DNA of 34,698 nucleotides from Muribaculaceae bacterium (GTDB lineage Bacteria; Bacteroidota; Bacteroidia; Bacteroidales; Muribaculaceae). The position numbers were made by a program, and so were the translations under genes. The notes beneath the pieces were generated by a model. It saw only the letters and a program-made list of their open reading frames with translations, was not told where the DNA came from and did no database searches. The stretch covers positions 1 to 34,698 of the forward strand of contig VSPN01000030.1 of NCBI GenBank assembly GCA_009775355.1, written 5' to 3'. Numbering within the stretch: the stretch's first letter is position 1; each line of letters begins with the position of its first letter. This document shows, piece by piece, positions 1 to 8,084 of the stretch.

Positions 1-240
1 CAACACAAAGCATACCTCCGCGATCTCCGCGCACTCCGCGTGAGGCAAAAAAAGCTCTCGCAGAGAGACGCAGAGACGCAGAGTTCTGATAACAACACAA
101 AGCATACCTCCGCGATCTCCGCGCACTCCGCGTGAGGCAAAAAAATCTCTCGCAGAGATACGCAGAGCCGCAAAGTTCTGACAGCACCACAGAAGCAAAA
201 CCTCCGCGCCTCAGCGAAACTCCGCGTGAGGCCACAACAG
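1..240. repeat. Two and a half tandem copies of a ~92-bp GC-rich repeat
   Basis: Copy 1 covers 1-92, copy 2 covers 93-about 182 and is nearly identical; a third, truncated and diverged copy runs to about 240. Each unit has an internal triplet of CTCCGCG-type words followed by a triplet of CGCAGAG-type words, separated by an A-run. CTCCGCG and CGCAGAG are near inverse complements, so a minus-strand RNA could fold using G-U pairs. Similar cgcagag/ctctgcg repeats are known from many environmental and gut genomes without a settled function. No coding potential is seen. Confidence 0.8.
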
Positions 241-271
241 AAGCTCAGCGGTCTTAAAATAAATATCGGCG

Positions 272-306
272 TTTGCCGAAGTTACGCACCGATTTTATTA
301 TCTTTG
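272..306 (+). promoter_or_regulatory. Putative Bacteroidales promoter
   Basis: TATCTTTG at 299-306 matches the -7 consensus TAnnTTTG. A TTTG lies at 272-275, with 23 bases between, slightly longer than usual. It would start a transcript near 311 reading into the glycan locus. Confidence 0.5.
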
Positions 307-541
307 CATCCAAATACCAACAAGAGATGCCACACATTAGGAACTCGCAGAAGGCAAAATCCGCAACGGATCGACAATTCAGGATGAATCAGGGCTTATA
401 CGCGACAACTATTTCGACCGCATCATAATAATGTCATGGTCGATTTCCGCAATATGCTCAATTTTATCGACTAAAATGGCCGACGACTTAATGCTGATAG
501 CCACGCCCTCATATCTTTTCGAACCCAAGAAGTAATATCGA
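307..541 (+). other. Gene-free leader with a possible decayed coding remnant
   Basis: This stretch separates the promoter from the first gene. A frame open from 341 ends at a stop at 533-535, six bases before the next start codon, and its C-terminal part (ending LIATPSYLFEPKK) looks protein-like. An ATG at 327 begins a 34-codon frame in another phase. Together they could be a frameshifted remnant of a gene, but I do not recognise the family. It may equally be an untranslated leader. Confidence 0.25.
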
Positions 542-1834
542 ATGCAATATCTGAATATTTTATATGCCCTGATTCTTGCCATATACGGCTACAGATTCCT
601 CAAGTCGGACGGCAAGATTGTAAAAGGCGTCCTATGCAAGGATGAATCTTTCCATTACTCAGGTACAGAACTGTTCTGGTGTCTGACTTTCGCCACAGGC
701 AGCATCGCCCTGTCTCTTGATGTCGGACTCGACCTAATGGCCCTGCGTCTGCTCGTTCTCGAGATATTCTGCATTATCGGACTAAGGATTAGTACCAATC
801 AGGCCGTCATAAGCGCGCCACTTAAAATATACATCGCTTTCCTTATCTGGATCACGATTGGTCTTATATATTCACCTTCGCCGTCCTATGGAGTGCGGAC
901 TATCCTCAAATACCTGTACCCCATCCTTCTTTGCTGCTTTGCATCAGCAACTGTAAGAGATCCGGAAGTATTCTTTAAATCCAGTCTTCTGGCAAGAACC
1001 GTGGGTGTCATCTCCATTGCGATAATTTTCATACCTTATATAGGGCATGTAATACCCAACGTATTCTGGTATGGAACCGCACGCGCAATCCACTACATAT
1101 CAATCATGATTTTCTCACTCGGAATGTTCTTTTTCACCAACCGAAAAAAAGAAAATCTTATTTATACTTTCATATACATGATCCCATGTCTTTACTGGGT
1201 TTTCAGAACATCAATCATGGGTTCGCTGGTAGCGATAATGGCATTCTTCTTCATAAGATACAGGATGAAGTCTCTGCCTGTCATCGCAGGAGTGCTCGTT
1301 CTGGGTGTTGCTGCCGTATTCATGATTCCTTCCGTCAGACAAAAGATGTTTTTTGATGACAATGTTACTATTTCCGATTTCAGGGAAGGCAAGATCAGTG
1401 AGGACAATGTGAACACAAACTATCGCTCCACCATGTGGAAAGATCTTGAAAGAATATTCTATGAAGGTCATGAGACTGTCGGGAGCGGCACAGGCTCAGT
1501 ACAGGCATACATGTACAGCCACCCCGAAGAATTCGGAGGTCTGACAGTTCCCCACTCCGACTTCGTGCAGCAGAAATGCGACAACGGTCTGATCGGACTC
1601 ATCATTTACGGAGCGATAATCTTCTTCGTGTTTGCCGACTGCTTCCGCACATACTGGAGAGCGCGCTCCGCACCGCTGCAGCTATGCGCCATAGTGGCCG
1701 GAGCCTCCATTATAGGAGTCTACGCAACATTCTATTCCGACAACGTTGTCAACTACTCGATGGCCACCCTTTCGATGCCCTTCGGTTTCTACGGTATGAT
1801 GCTCGGACTGCGACGCTCAGAGGAGGAAAACTGA
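542..1834 (+). CDS. O-antigen polymerase/ligase-like membrane protein (Wzy/WaaL type)
   Basis: A 430-residue, strongly hydrophobic protein with about ten predicted membrane segments. One long polar loop at roughly residues 265-335 is the usual position of the periplasmic loop in Wzy polymerases and O-antigen ligases. Length and topology fit the O-antigen ligase superfamily, which polymerises repeat units or transfers glycan from undecaprenyl pyrophosphate at the outer face of the inner membrane. It is the first gene of a plus-strand run that includes glycosyltransferases and acyltransferases, which supports a glycan role. These proteins have low sequence conservation, so ligase and polymerase cannot be told apart here. 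Confidence 0.75.
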   Translation: MQYLNILYALILAIYGYRFLKSDGKIVKGVLCKDESFHYSGTELFWCLTFATGSIALSLDVGLDLMALRLLVLEIFCIIGLRISTNQAVISAPLKIYIAFLIWITIGLIYSPSPSYGVRTILKYLYPILLCCFASATVRDPEVFFKSSLLARTVGVISIAIIFIPYIGHVIPNVFWYGTARAIHYISIMIFSLGMFFFTNRKKENLIYTFIYMIPCLYWVFRTSIMGSLVAIMAFFFIRYRMKSLPVIAGVLVLGVAAVFMIPSVRQKMFFDDNVTISDFREGKISEDNVNTNYRSTMWKDLERIFYEGHETVGSGTGSVQAYMYSHPEEFGGLTVPHSDFVQQKCDNGLIGLIIYGAIIFFVFADCFRTYWRARSAPLQLCAIVAGASIIGVYATFYSDNVVNYSMATLSMPFGFYGMMLGLRRSEEEN

Positions 1835-1885
1835 AGCAACAACAATTGAGCACGGTCTACGTTTTAACAATATACTCAATCGGCC

Positions 1886-3205
1886 ATGAATAAATACCGT
1901 TTCACACTGAACAATTACCACGCAATCTCCCACGCGAAGATTGATCTGGACGGTATTACCGTTATCGCCGGATGCAACGGATGCGGCAAATCAACGATCG
2001 CCCGCTGGCTGTACGCTCTGATCAACTATTCCAACGAATTCAACTCTCTTGTAGACAAGAAACTCACCCAGTCTCTGAATCAGCAGATCAACCGCATGAT
2101 GCGGATAGCCCGCAACCTTGATTCCGACAATTCTCGGAAAGCCCCGCGCTTAAAACCTATTTCGGAATCAGTGTTGAAAGAAAGCATGGGGTCTCTTTTC
2201 TCCGACTTCTCTCCGGATTATTCAGCACTTCTATCTGCATTCGAAAATAAAGTCGAATTTTTCAGACCTTTGCTGACCGATGACCTCGAGCTTCATCTGC
2301 ACAACGACTCTTACGTTGACTGGCTGAAGAAATCATTGGGGCAAGAACACTCCGACAATGGTGATTTTATAGCTGATTTCTGCGATCAATCCATAAATGA
2401 TGCAATCGCTCTGTCAAAAAAATCAGAGCAAGCGAAACAGGAGAGAAATCTTGCCATGCTCCTCGATTTCATAAAGGAGGAAATGGACTTTACAGGGAAT
2501 CTTCCTGAAGAGATGGGACTCAACGAAAACGGACGTGATCTTGTCTCAAGAGAGAGATTTATTGCTCCGCTCGAACTTCATAACGCAGTGTATGTAGACA
2601 CACCGATGGCGTTATCAAACTTTTTCTCCTGGGACAACAATATCTGGGAAAAACTGAAATATGCAGTTGCCAATTCCCGTCGACCCATGCCGGAGAGTGC
2701 TCGCAAACTTGCACTGCGTATCAGAAAAATCATCGGCGGAGACATTACTGTGGATACTGATGAAATAAGCCCCGAACTCCGTTACCGCCGCAAAGAAGAC
2801 AATCTCGACATTCCTGTCTATGAAGCGGCCACCGGCCTCAAGACTTTCGCCTATATGCTGCGCCTTATCGAGAACGGCTACCTTACAGAAAACTCGATTC
2901 TTATCATTGATGAACCGGAGGCTCACCTGCACCCGCAATGGATTGTCGAGTTCGCACGCATTCTGGTTCTCCTCAACCGGGAAGTCGGCTGCAAGGTATT
3001 GCTTGCGAGCCACAATCCTGACATGATAGCCGCCATACGCTCCATCTCTTCAGCCCATGGCACTCTCGATGCCACACGGTTCTATCAGGCAGAGAAAGAT
3101 CCCGAGTCCTTACGTTACACCTATAAAAATCTCGGATCGGATATCGAAGAGATTTTTCAGTCTTTCAATATCGCACTCGAACGCATAAAGGATTATGGCT
3201 CCTGA
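1886..3205 (+). CDS. AAA15/OLD-type SMC-like ATPase
   Basis: The 439-residue protein has a P-loop at residues 29-37 (GCNGCGKST), a long helical insert, and a late Walker B segment (LIIDEPEAHLHPQ) followed by a switch-like SHN (LLASHNPDMIAA). This is the ABC/SMC-like fold of AAA_15/AAA_21 and OLD ATPases. No TOPRIM nuclease domain follows, so any effector must be a separate protein; the overlapping downstream gene is the obvious candidate. Such ATPases are common in two-gene antiphage systems (for example the ATPase of PARIS), but also occur in other roles. Its position inside a glycan locus does not suggest a biosynthetic step. Confidence 0.85.
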   Translation: MNKYRFTLNNYHAISHAKIDLDGITVIAGCNGCGKSTIARWLYALINYSNEFNSLVDKKLTQSLNQQINRMMRIARNLDSDNSRKAPRLKPISESVLKESMGSLFSDFSPDYSALLSAFENKVEFFRPLLTDDLELHLHNDSYVDWLKKSLGQEHSDNGDFIADFCDQSINDAIALSKKSEQAKQERNLAMLLDFIKEEMDFTGNLPEEMGLNENGRDLVSRERFIAPLELHNAVYVDTPMALSNFFSWDNNIWEKLKYAVANSRRPMPESARKLALRIRKIIGGDITVDTDEISPELRYRRKEDNLDIPVYEAATGLKTFAYMLRLIENGYLTENSILIIDEPEAHLHPQWIVEFARILVLLNREVGCKVLLASHNPDMIAAIRSISSAHGTLDATRFYQAEKDPESLRYTYKNLGSDIEEIFQSFNIALERIKDYGS

Positions 3206-4016
3206 AAGCCAGCTACGGCATTATCCCGACATAATATCAGATCATCCGCTTGCAAAACGTGGGTTTGCAAGCGACTTGTGCGCATTGTCGGAACGAGACA
3301 GTCCCAGAAAAGGTTATTTCGCAGAAACCGAAATTCCGGCACTCGATATGGATGCCTATGAACGATCCAGACCGGGCTGCAACCAAAAGACTTGCGACGC
3401 TGTGACCGGAGTTTGCTATCGGCACAACAACCATATGTTCCAGCCGAAACTGATTCTTGTGGAATTACGGATGAATTACGAAAATATCCGCAATCTCAGT
3501 AAAACGGAACTGACAGGTAAAGAAAGACATACCTGTGATCTTCTCAGTGATTTCGGAGAAGAGTACCCTACAGGTAGTTATTTATGTCTGGTATTCAAAC
3601 CCGCAAGAGAGCAGGAAGCTCTGAACTGGGTTTCCAGACAGAAAAACGGATCTTCCGGCATAGATCACTGGAAAGTCTTTTCACCTGATTCTTTCTGCAA
3701 TTTCATCGGATATGGAATAAAAGACCCTTATGAACCGGATCTGCAAACTTCAGATATAGCCGACAGAATAAACGCCGCTGCAATGTCGGCCGACATTCTG
3801 AAATTAGAATCTGAATGGGAGCAAGCCCGGATGCATCTTACAAAATGCAGTCAGAGATATGAACTTGCGGCATGCCGATATCTTGCAGAAAAGATCAGAA
3901 ACAGTCTTGGCTGTTTTTCTACCGATAATCTGAAAGATGATGAAATGCTGGAATTCGAAATCCTTCAGGAAGACATAACCACTGCAATCCGACGTCATCT
4001 GTCTGACAAGATGTAA
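3195..4016 (+). CDS. Uncharacterised partner of the ATPase
   Basis: A 273-residue soluble protein whose start overlaps the ATPase stop by 11 bases, implying translational coupling and joint function. I do not recognise a family. The centre has an acidic position (CDAV near residue 87) followed by a hydrophobic strand ending in E-L-R (KLILVELRMNY), and then charged helices. This spacing loosely recalls the D...ExK core of PD-(D/E)xK nucleases, but R replaces K and the resemblance is weak. Residues from about 195 on are helical with charged residues. A nuclease or other effector role triggered by the ATPase is inference only. Confidence 0.6.
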   Translation: MAPESQLRHYPDIISDHPLAKRGFASDLCALSERDSPRKGYFAETEIPALDMDAYERSRPGCNQKTCDAVTGVCYRHNNHMFQPKLILVELRMNYENIRNLSKTELTGKERHTCDLLSDFGEEYPTGSYLCLVFKPAREQEALNWVSRQKNGSSGIDHWKVFSPDSFCNFIGYGIKDPYEPDLQTSDIADRINAAAMSADILKLESEWEQARMHLTKCSQRYELAACRYLAEKIRNSLGCFSTDNLKDDEMLEFEILQEDITTAIRRHLSDKM

Positions 4017-4104
4017 GTTGCCTTTAATTCCGTCGAATTATGAATAGCAAGAACAAGCCTAAACAACTGACCTCCGGAACGCTGACAACAAAATACCCAC
4101 ACCT

Positions 4105-5034
4105 ATGATTTCCGTAGTCATTCCATTATACAACAAGGAGAAACAGATCGAACGCACGCTGCGCTCAGTATTCGCGCAGACTTATACAGATTTTGAGATC
4201 GTGGTCGTCAACGACGGATCGACCGACAGATCAGCCGCCGTTGTCGAATCTCTCAATGATCCGCGCATTCGCCTTGTAACCCAGAAAAACGCCGGCGTTT
4301 CCGCCGCCCGCAACCGTGGTATCCGCGAAGCACGGGGAGAATACATAGCCCTACTCGACGGAGATGACGAATGGAAACCGGAGTTTCTCGAAACTATGAC
4401 CGCCCTTACTGAAAAATACCCGCAATGCGAAGTATTTGCAGGGAACTACACACAAGTAGACTGTAACGGCAGACAATCGCCGACCATAATCAACGGAATA
4501 GCGTTCGACGGACCTGACGGAATACTTGACAATTATTTCACAGTAGCCTCACAGTCAAACCCTCCGGTATGGTCAAGCTGCGTTATGACAACCAAAGATG
4601 TGTTTGACAGTGTCGGAGGGTTTCCGGTCGGTGTGAGATCGGGAGAAGATCTGCTCACCTGGGCCAGAATCGCATGCAGATACAAGATCGCCTATTCCAG
4701 ATTGCCTCTTGCATATTACAACATGGGCGAAGGGTATGATTTTTCAAATCTTCCGCCGAGAAATCAGGATAACGATGATCCTGTAGGCAAGGGACTGAAG
4801 GAGTTGCTTAAAATGCATGGCAATACAGAGGGACTAAGCCAATACATATCTCTCTGGCATAAAATGCGTGCTTCTGTAGCACTGCGTTACGGGGAAGTCG
4901 GAGAAACTTTTCACGAAAGCCTGACGGCTCTGAAATATAATCATCTTAACTATAAAGTGATTCCTTTCATGATTCTGGCGATTATGCCCGCATCTTTAAG
5001 AAAAAAGATTATCTCACTAAGAAACTACATGTAG
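4105..5034 (+). CDS. Family 2 (GT-A) glycosyltransferase
   Basis: The N-terminus has the classic GT2 opening (ISVVIPLYNKEKQIERTL), the nucleotide-binding VVVNDGSTD, and an acidic metal-binding motif in LLDGDDEW at about residue 93. Length (309 residues) is normal. The protein should transfer a sugar from a nucleotide sugar to a lipid-linked acceptor on the cytoplasmic face of the inner membrane. The specific donor cannot be read from the sequence. An acyltransferase gene follows after 8 bases, so the group is probably one operon. Confidence 0.9.
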   Translation: MISVVIPLYNKEKQIERTLRSVFAQTYTDFEIVVVNDGSTDRSAAVVESLNDPRIRLVTQKNAGVSAARNRGIREARGEYIALLDGDDEWKPEFLETMTALTEKYPQCEVFAGNYTQVDCNGRQSPTIINGIAFDGPDGILDNYFTVASQSNPPVWSSCVMTTKDVFDSVGGFPVGVRSGEDLLTWARIACRYKIAYSRLPLAYYNMGEGYDFSNLPPRNQDNDDPVGKGLKELLKMHGNTEGLSQYISLWHKMRASVALRYGEVGETFHESLTALKYNHLNYKVIPFMILAIMPASLRKKIISLRNYM

Positions 5035-5042
5035 CATCCCCG

Positions 5043-5567
5043 ATGAAACGACTTATTTTTTATCTACTTAAAACTCTGGCCTTTATATCACGCAGTCTTA
5101 GTATAAACCTGTATATGAAGGTCTTAATGAAAGCTCATGAGACTGTGGGAGTGCGATTCGACGGGAAACCGGAATATATACAGGCCGATGCATATCTTGA
5201 CGGATCAGGAGGCCTGACTATATCTGAAGGTGCCGTGATCTCTACCAAAGTAATAATACTTACACATGACTGGTCCTTTCTTAAACGCATAAACTGCCCC
5301 CCCTCAGCATCTTATAACGAAAGAGCCTATAAATCCGTTTCTATAGGCATGAACTCGTTTATCGGAGCAGGTGCTATTGTTCTGCCGGGGTCGCACATAG
5401 GCCGACACTGCATCGTGGGTGCAGGAGCTGTCATAAAAGGCATTATTCCTGATTATTCAATAGTGATAGGCAATCCATGCAAAATCATCGGAGACACGCG
5501 AGATAACAGAAAATCATCCTCCAAAAATTCACATACTATTGCATCTCATCCCGACAACCTGACATAA
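5043..5567 (+). CDS. Hexapeptide-repeat (LbH) acyltransferase
   Basis: The 174-residue protein has an N-terminal amphipathic helix and then the left-handed beta-helix pattern of I/V/L-G-x4 hexapeptides (for example SIGMNSFIGAGAIV and HIGRHCIVGAGAVI). A histidine in ILTHDW sits where the catalytic base of WcaF/NodL-type acetyltransferases lies. It probably acetylates a sugar of the glycan made by neighbouring transferases. The next gene, of the same fold, starts one base after this stop codon. Confidence 0.85.
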   Translation: MKRLIFYLLKTLAFISRSLSINLYMKVLMKAHETVGVRFDGKPEYIQADAYLDGSGGLTISEGAVISTKVIILTHDWSFLKRINCPPSASYNERAYKSVSIGMNSFIGAGAIVLPGSHIGRHCIVGAGAVIKGIIPDYSIVIGNPCKIIGDTRDNRKSSSKNSHTIASHPDNLT

Positions 5568-5568
5568 C

Positions 5569-6246
5569 ATGAGAAATCTAAGAAAAGTATTTACAATTAT
5601 TCTGTCTCTTCCACGCACTGTATGGTTCAACCTCAGATACCTCCCTTTTAGACAGGCGTTGCGTCTGCCGGTATGGCTCGCACCCAATGTCAGGGTGAAA
5701 GAATTGTATCGGGGCGGTATCGTCATTGATTCAGCCGGTTTCAACTCCACTCATATCGGTTTCCATAATGCCGACGCGGTGGATTGCTATGGATCTCACA
5801 CAGTGATAAGTGTGGAAAAAGGAGGTATCTGGCATGTCAGCAATGACATGCACATCGGTCGGGGTGCAATCATACACGTAAAAAAAGGGGGTAGACTCAG
5901 TGTGGGACGAAACTTCGCAATATCCGGCACAACAAGCATAATATGCTCTAATTCCATAGAGATCGGCAATGATGTGCAGTTCAGTTGGAACTCTCTCGTG
6001 ATGGACAGCGACGCCCACAGAATTTATGGCGAGGACGGAAAACTTGTCAATCCCTCCGCTCCGATAAGCATCGGCAACAAGGTATGGATAGCAGCCAATA
6101 CATCGATTCTCAAAAAGGCCGGGATAGGCGACAACTGCGTGGTGGCAGGCAATTCTCTTGTAAACCGAAAAATCGAGGGCTCCAACCAGATAGTCGCCGG
6201 CATCCCGGCAAAACCGATAAAGAAGATTTCATCTTGGGAACTCTAA
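5569..6246 (+). CDS. Second hexapeptide-repeat acyltransferase
   Basis: A 225-residue protein with a longer N-terminal region (residues 1-60, basic and aromatic) followed by many hexapeptide turns (MHIGRGAIIHV, SIGNKVWIAAN, IGDNCVVAGNSLV) and the usual C-terminal IPAKPIKKI segment. The DSDAH motif near residue 146 is the likely catalytic histidine site of the WbbJ-like O-acyltransferases. It is tightly coupled to the previous acyltransferase but only distantly similar, so the two probably modify different positions or sugars. It ends the first block of the glycan locus; the next gene has its own promoter. Confidence 0.85.
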   Translation: MRNLRKVFTIILSLPRTVWFNLRYLPFRQALRLPVWLAPNVRVKELYRGGIVIDSAGFNSTHIGFHNADAVDCYGSHTVISVEKGGIWHVSNDMHIGRGAIIHVKKGGRLSVGRNFAISGTTSIICSNSIEIGNDVQFSWNSLVMDSDAHRIYGEDGKLVNPSAPISIGNKVWIAANTSILKKAGIGDNCVVAGNSLVNRKIEGSNQIVAGIPAKPIKKISSWEL

Positions 6247-6323
6247 CTCAGAGCTGACAAGATCATCCAATCTGTTTAAAAATAGAATTATTTGTCATCA
6301 AATCGCTATTTTTATAATTTTGC

Positions 6324-6354
6324 TTGCAATATTGAGTATAAAAACTTATATTTG
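6324..6354 (+). promoter_or_regulatory. Promoter of the kinase/nuclease cassette
   Basis: TTG at 6324-6326, 20 bases, then TATATTTG at 6347-6354, matching the Bacteroidales -33/-7 consensus. The start of transcription would be near 6359, giving a leader of about 23 bases before the histidine kinase. The cassette can therefore be expressed separately from the upstream glycan genes. Confidence 0.7.
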
Positions 6355-6381
6355 CACAAATAGACAAGACATTAATGCCCT

Positions 6382-7191
6382 ATGGCCAAGAATCATCGCA
6401 AATACCAGCCGTCGCACAGGATAAATCCTGTTGTGCTTGCTAAGAAGATTGAAGATCAGGGCGAACGAATTTTGTCTCTCCAAAGGCATCTCCAGACCGT
6501 CATTAAATACAACAATTCGCATATGGACTATATCGCGAATTTCGCACGTCATGATCTCGGTAACGCCATTCAGAATATTTCCGCTATTATACGGCTGATA
6601 GAAAATGAAATCGCTCCTGAAATCGCAGAATCTCTCAAGGTTTCTGTAAAACATCTGGACTTGACTCTCGGCAATCTGGGTGAAATAATACATTCTGACC
6701 CAGACAAGCCATTTCCGCTGTCAAGACTGATGACCGCTGTCAACGTTTTTGTGCGCTCTTCTCTTGCGGCCGATGACATTTCTATTGTAACGAATTATGA
6801 TCTGGATGACAAGAGGTTGATACATCAGCCTTTCCAGACTCTGCTGCAATTGCTGCACAACCTTATCATAAACGCCAAAAAAGCCATCAACGCCAATGAA
6901 GTCTCAGACAAGTCTCTAAAACGCATTGAAATAGATGCAAACATAATTGATGACAGTTGTGTTATAGCTGTCAAAGACACCGGGTGTGGAATACCGGATG
7001 AGAATCTTGACAAGATATTTAAATTCGGATTCACAACAACATCAGGCTCCGGCATCGGTCTTTACCATGCAAAGAATGTATGTAAAGAAATCGGAGGAGA
7101 TCTATGCATCAAACGTAATTGTGATGGTTTTTCCACAATATTCATTATTAATTTTCCAATAGATGATAACGAGAAGAATTCTTGTGATTGA
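6382..7191 (+). CDS. Soluble histidine kinase
   Basis: A 269-residue protein without signal peptide or membrane helix. Residues 1-45 are basic with a coiled-coil-like helix. A dimerisation/phosphoacceptor helix contains FARHDLGNAIQN with H57 as the probable phosphorylated histidine. The ATPase domain has an N box (LLHNLIINAKKA, N160 and N164), a G1 box (KDTGCGIPDENL, D199-G203), an F box (FKFGFTTT) and a G2 box (GSGIGL, 222-227), all intact. There is no recognisable sensor domain, so the trigger must be cytoplasmic or come through a partner. It overlaps the next gene by 29 bases, which makes that regulator its obvious substrate. Confidence 0.92.
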   Translation: MAKNHRKYQPSHRINPVVLAKKIEDQGERILSLQRHLQTVIKYNNSHMDYIANFARHDLGNAIQNISAIIRLIENEIAPEIAESLKVSVKHLDLTLGNLGEIIHSDPDKPFPLSRLMTAVNVFVRSSLAADDISIVTNYDLDDKRLIHQPFQTLLQLLHNLIINAKKAINANEVSDKSLKRIEIDANIIDDSCVIAVKDTGCGIPDENLDKIFKFGFTTTSGSGIGLYHAKNVCKEIGGDLCIKRNCDGFSTIFIINFPIDDNEKNSCD

Positions 7192-8074
7192 TGACGAAAA
7201 GCCTCAGGCTCTGGCTTTGGCTAAAACTTTGGAATCGGTCATTCCGATGTCTAAGGTAATACATGCGTCTGACAGGGAAGATATAATCGATCTTGTGGAA
7301 AACAAATTCTATAATCTTGCGGTCCTGGATATCCGCATGGATGCGTTTGATTTCAACGGTCTAGTGCTGGCACAGCGTATACTTGAAATAAATCCTTACG
7401 CCAAGATTCTTTTCGTTTCAAAGTTCATTCCTGAATATCTTGACGATCTGACTCCGCTGCTGCAAAACGGCAATGTGCTGGGATTCTCGGATAAGAATAT
7501 TGATTATGACATATGGGGCGAGGAATTGAAAAAAATCATATTGCCCTATTACGAAAAGCTCGATGCCAATCCGCAATCTGTAAGCACTGCTCTGATAAAC
7601 ATGTATTCAGATCTTAAGGATCTGGATGACGCCCAGATCAAAGGTGCCAGATTCGAAGATTTCATCTCGCTGCTGTTTCAGAGCATAGGATATACTGAGA
7701 TTGTAAAGCGCACACGCGACAAATCGCTAAATGAGGTTGATCTCATTGTACGCAACGATATCGACGATCATTTTTTATCTAAATTCGGCAAGTATATTCT
7801 TATCGAATGCAAGAATCATCTTGCAGCGATCGACAAGAATGATTTCATTCTGTTCAAAAGCAAGCTTCAGGCCACCAACGGTCTCGCGGAACTCGGATTC
7901 TTTATAACGACATCAAGTTTCAAGCGTACAGCATATCTGGAAGCGCTTAGATCTTCCGAAGGCAGAAACAAGATCGTCTTTATTGACAACTCTCTTATTA
8001 TGGATCTTATAAAATCAACTGATCCTCGTGAGGAACTGAAACGAATCATTGATTATCAGGTAAAAGACAACTGA
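7163..8074 (+). CDS. Response regulator fused to an Mrr-type restriction endonuclease domain
   Basis: Residues 1-125 form a receiver domain: acidic DDE at 10-12, phosphoacceptor D56 in VLDIRM, S86 at the switch serine/threonine position, and a basic K111 near the expected lysine. After a helical linker (126-155), residues 156-290 match the Mrr/restriction-endonuclease PD-(D/E)xK domain: GARFEDFISLLFQSIGY (160-176, E165), D193 in EVDLIV, and E215-C-K217 in ILIECKNH. All three core catalytic positions (D, E, K) are present. No DNA-binding output domain of the usual OmpR or NarL type is seen. The logical reading is that phosphorylation by the overlapping kinase gates a DNA nuclease. The GT4 gene follows after 10 bases. 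Confidence 0.88.
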   Translation: MITRRILVIDDEKPQALALAKTLESVIPMSKVIHASDREDIIDLVENKFYNLAVLDIRMDAFDFNGLVLAQRILEINPYAKILFVSKFIPEYLDDLTPLLQNGNVLGFSDKNIDYDIWGEELKKIILPYYEKLDANPQSVSTALINMYSDLKDLDDAQIKGARFEDFISLLFQSIGYTEIVKRTRDKSLNEVDLIVRNDIDDHFLSKFGKYILIECKNHLAAIDKNDFILFKSKLQATNGLAELGFFITTSSFKRTAYLEALRSSEGRNKIVFIDNSLIMDLIKSTDPREELKRIIDYQVKDN

Positions 8075-8084
8075 TCCACACATC

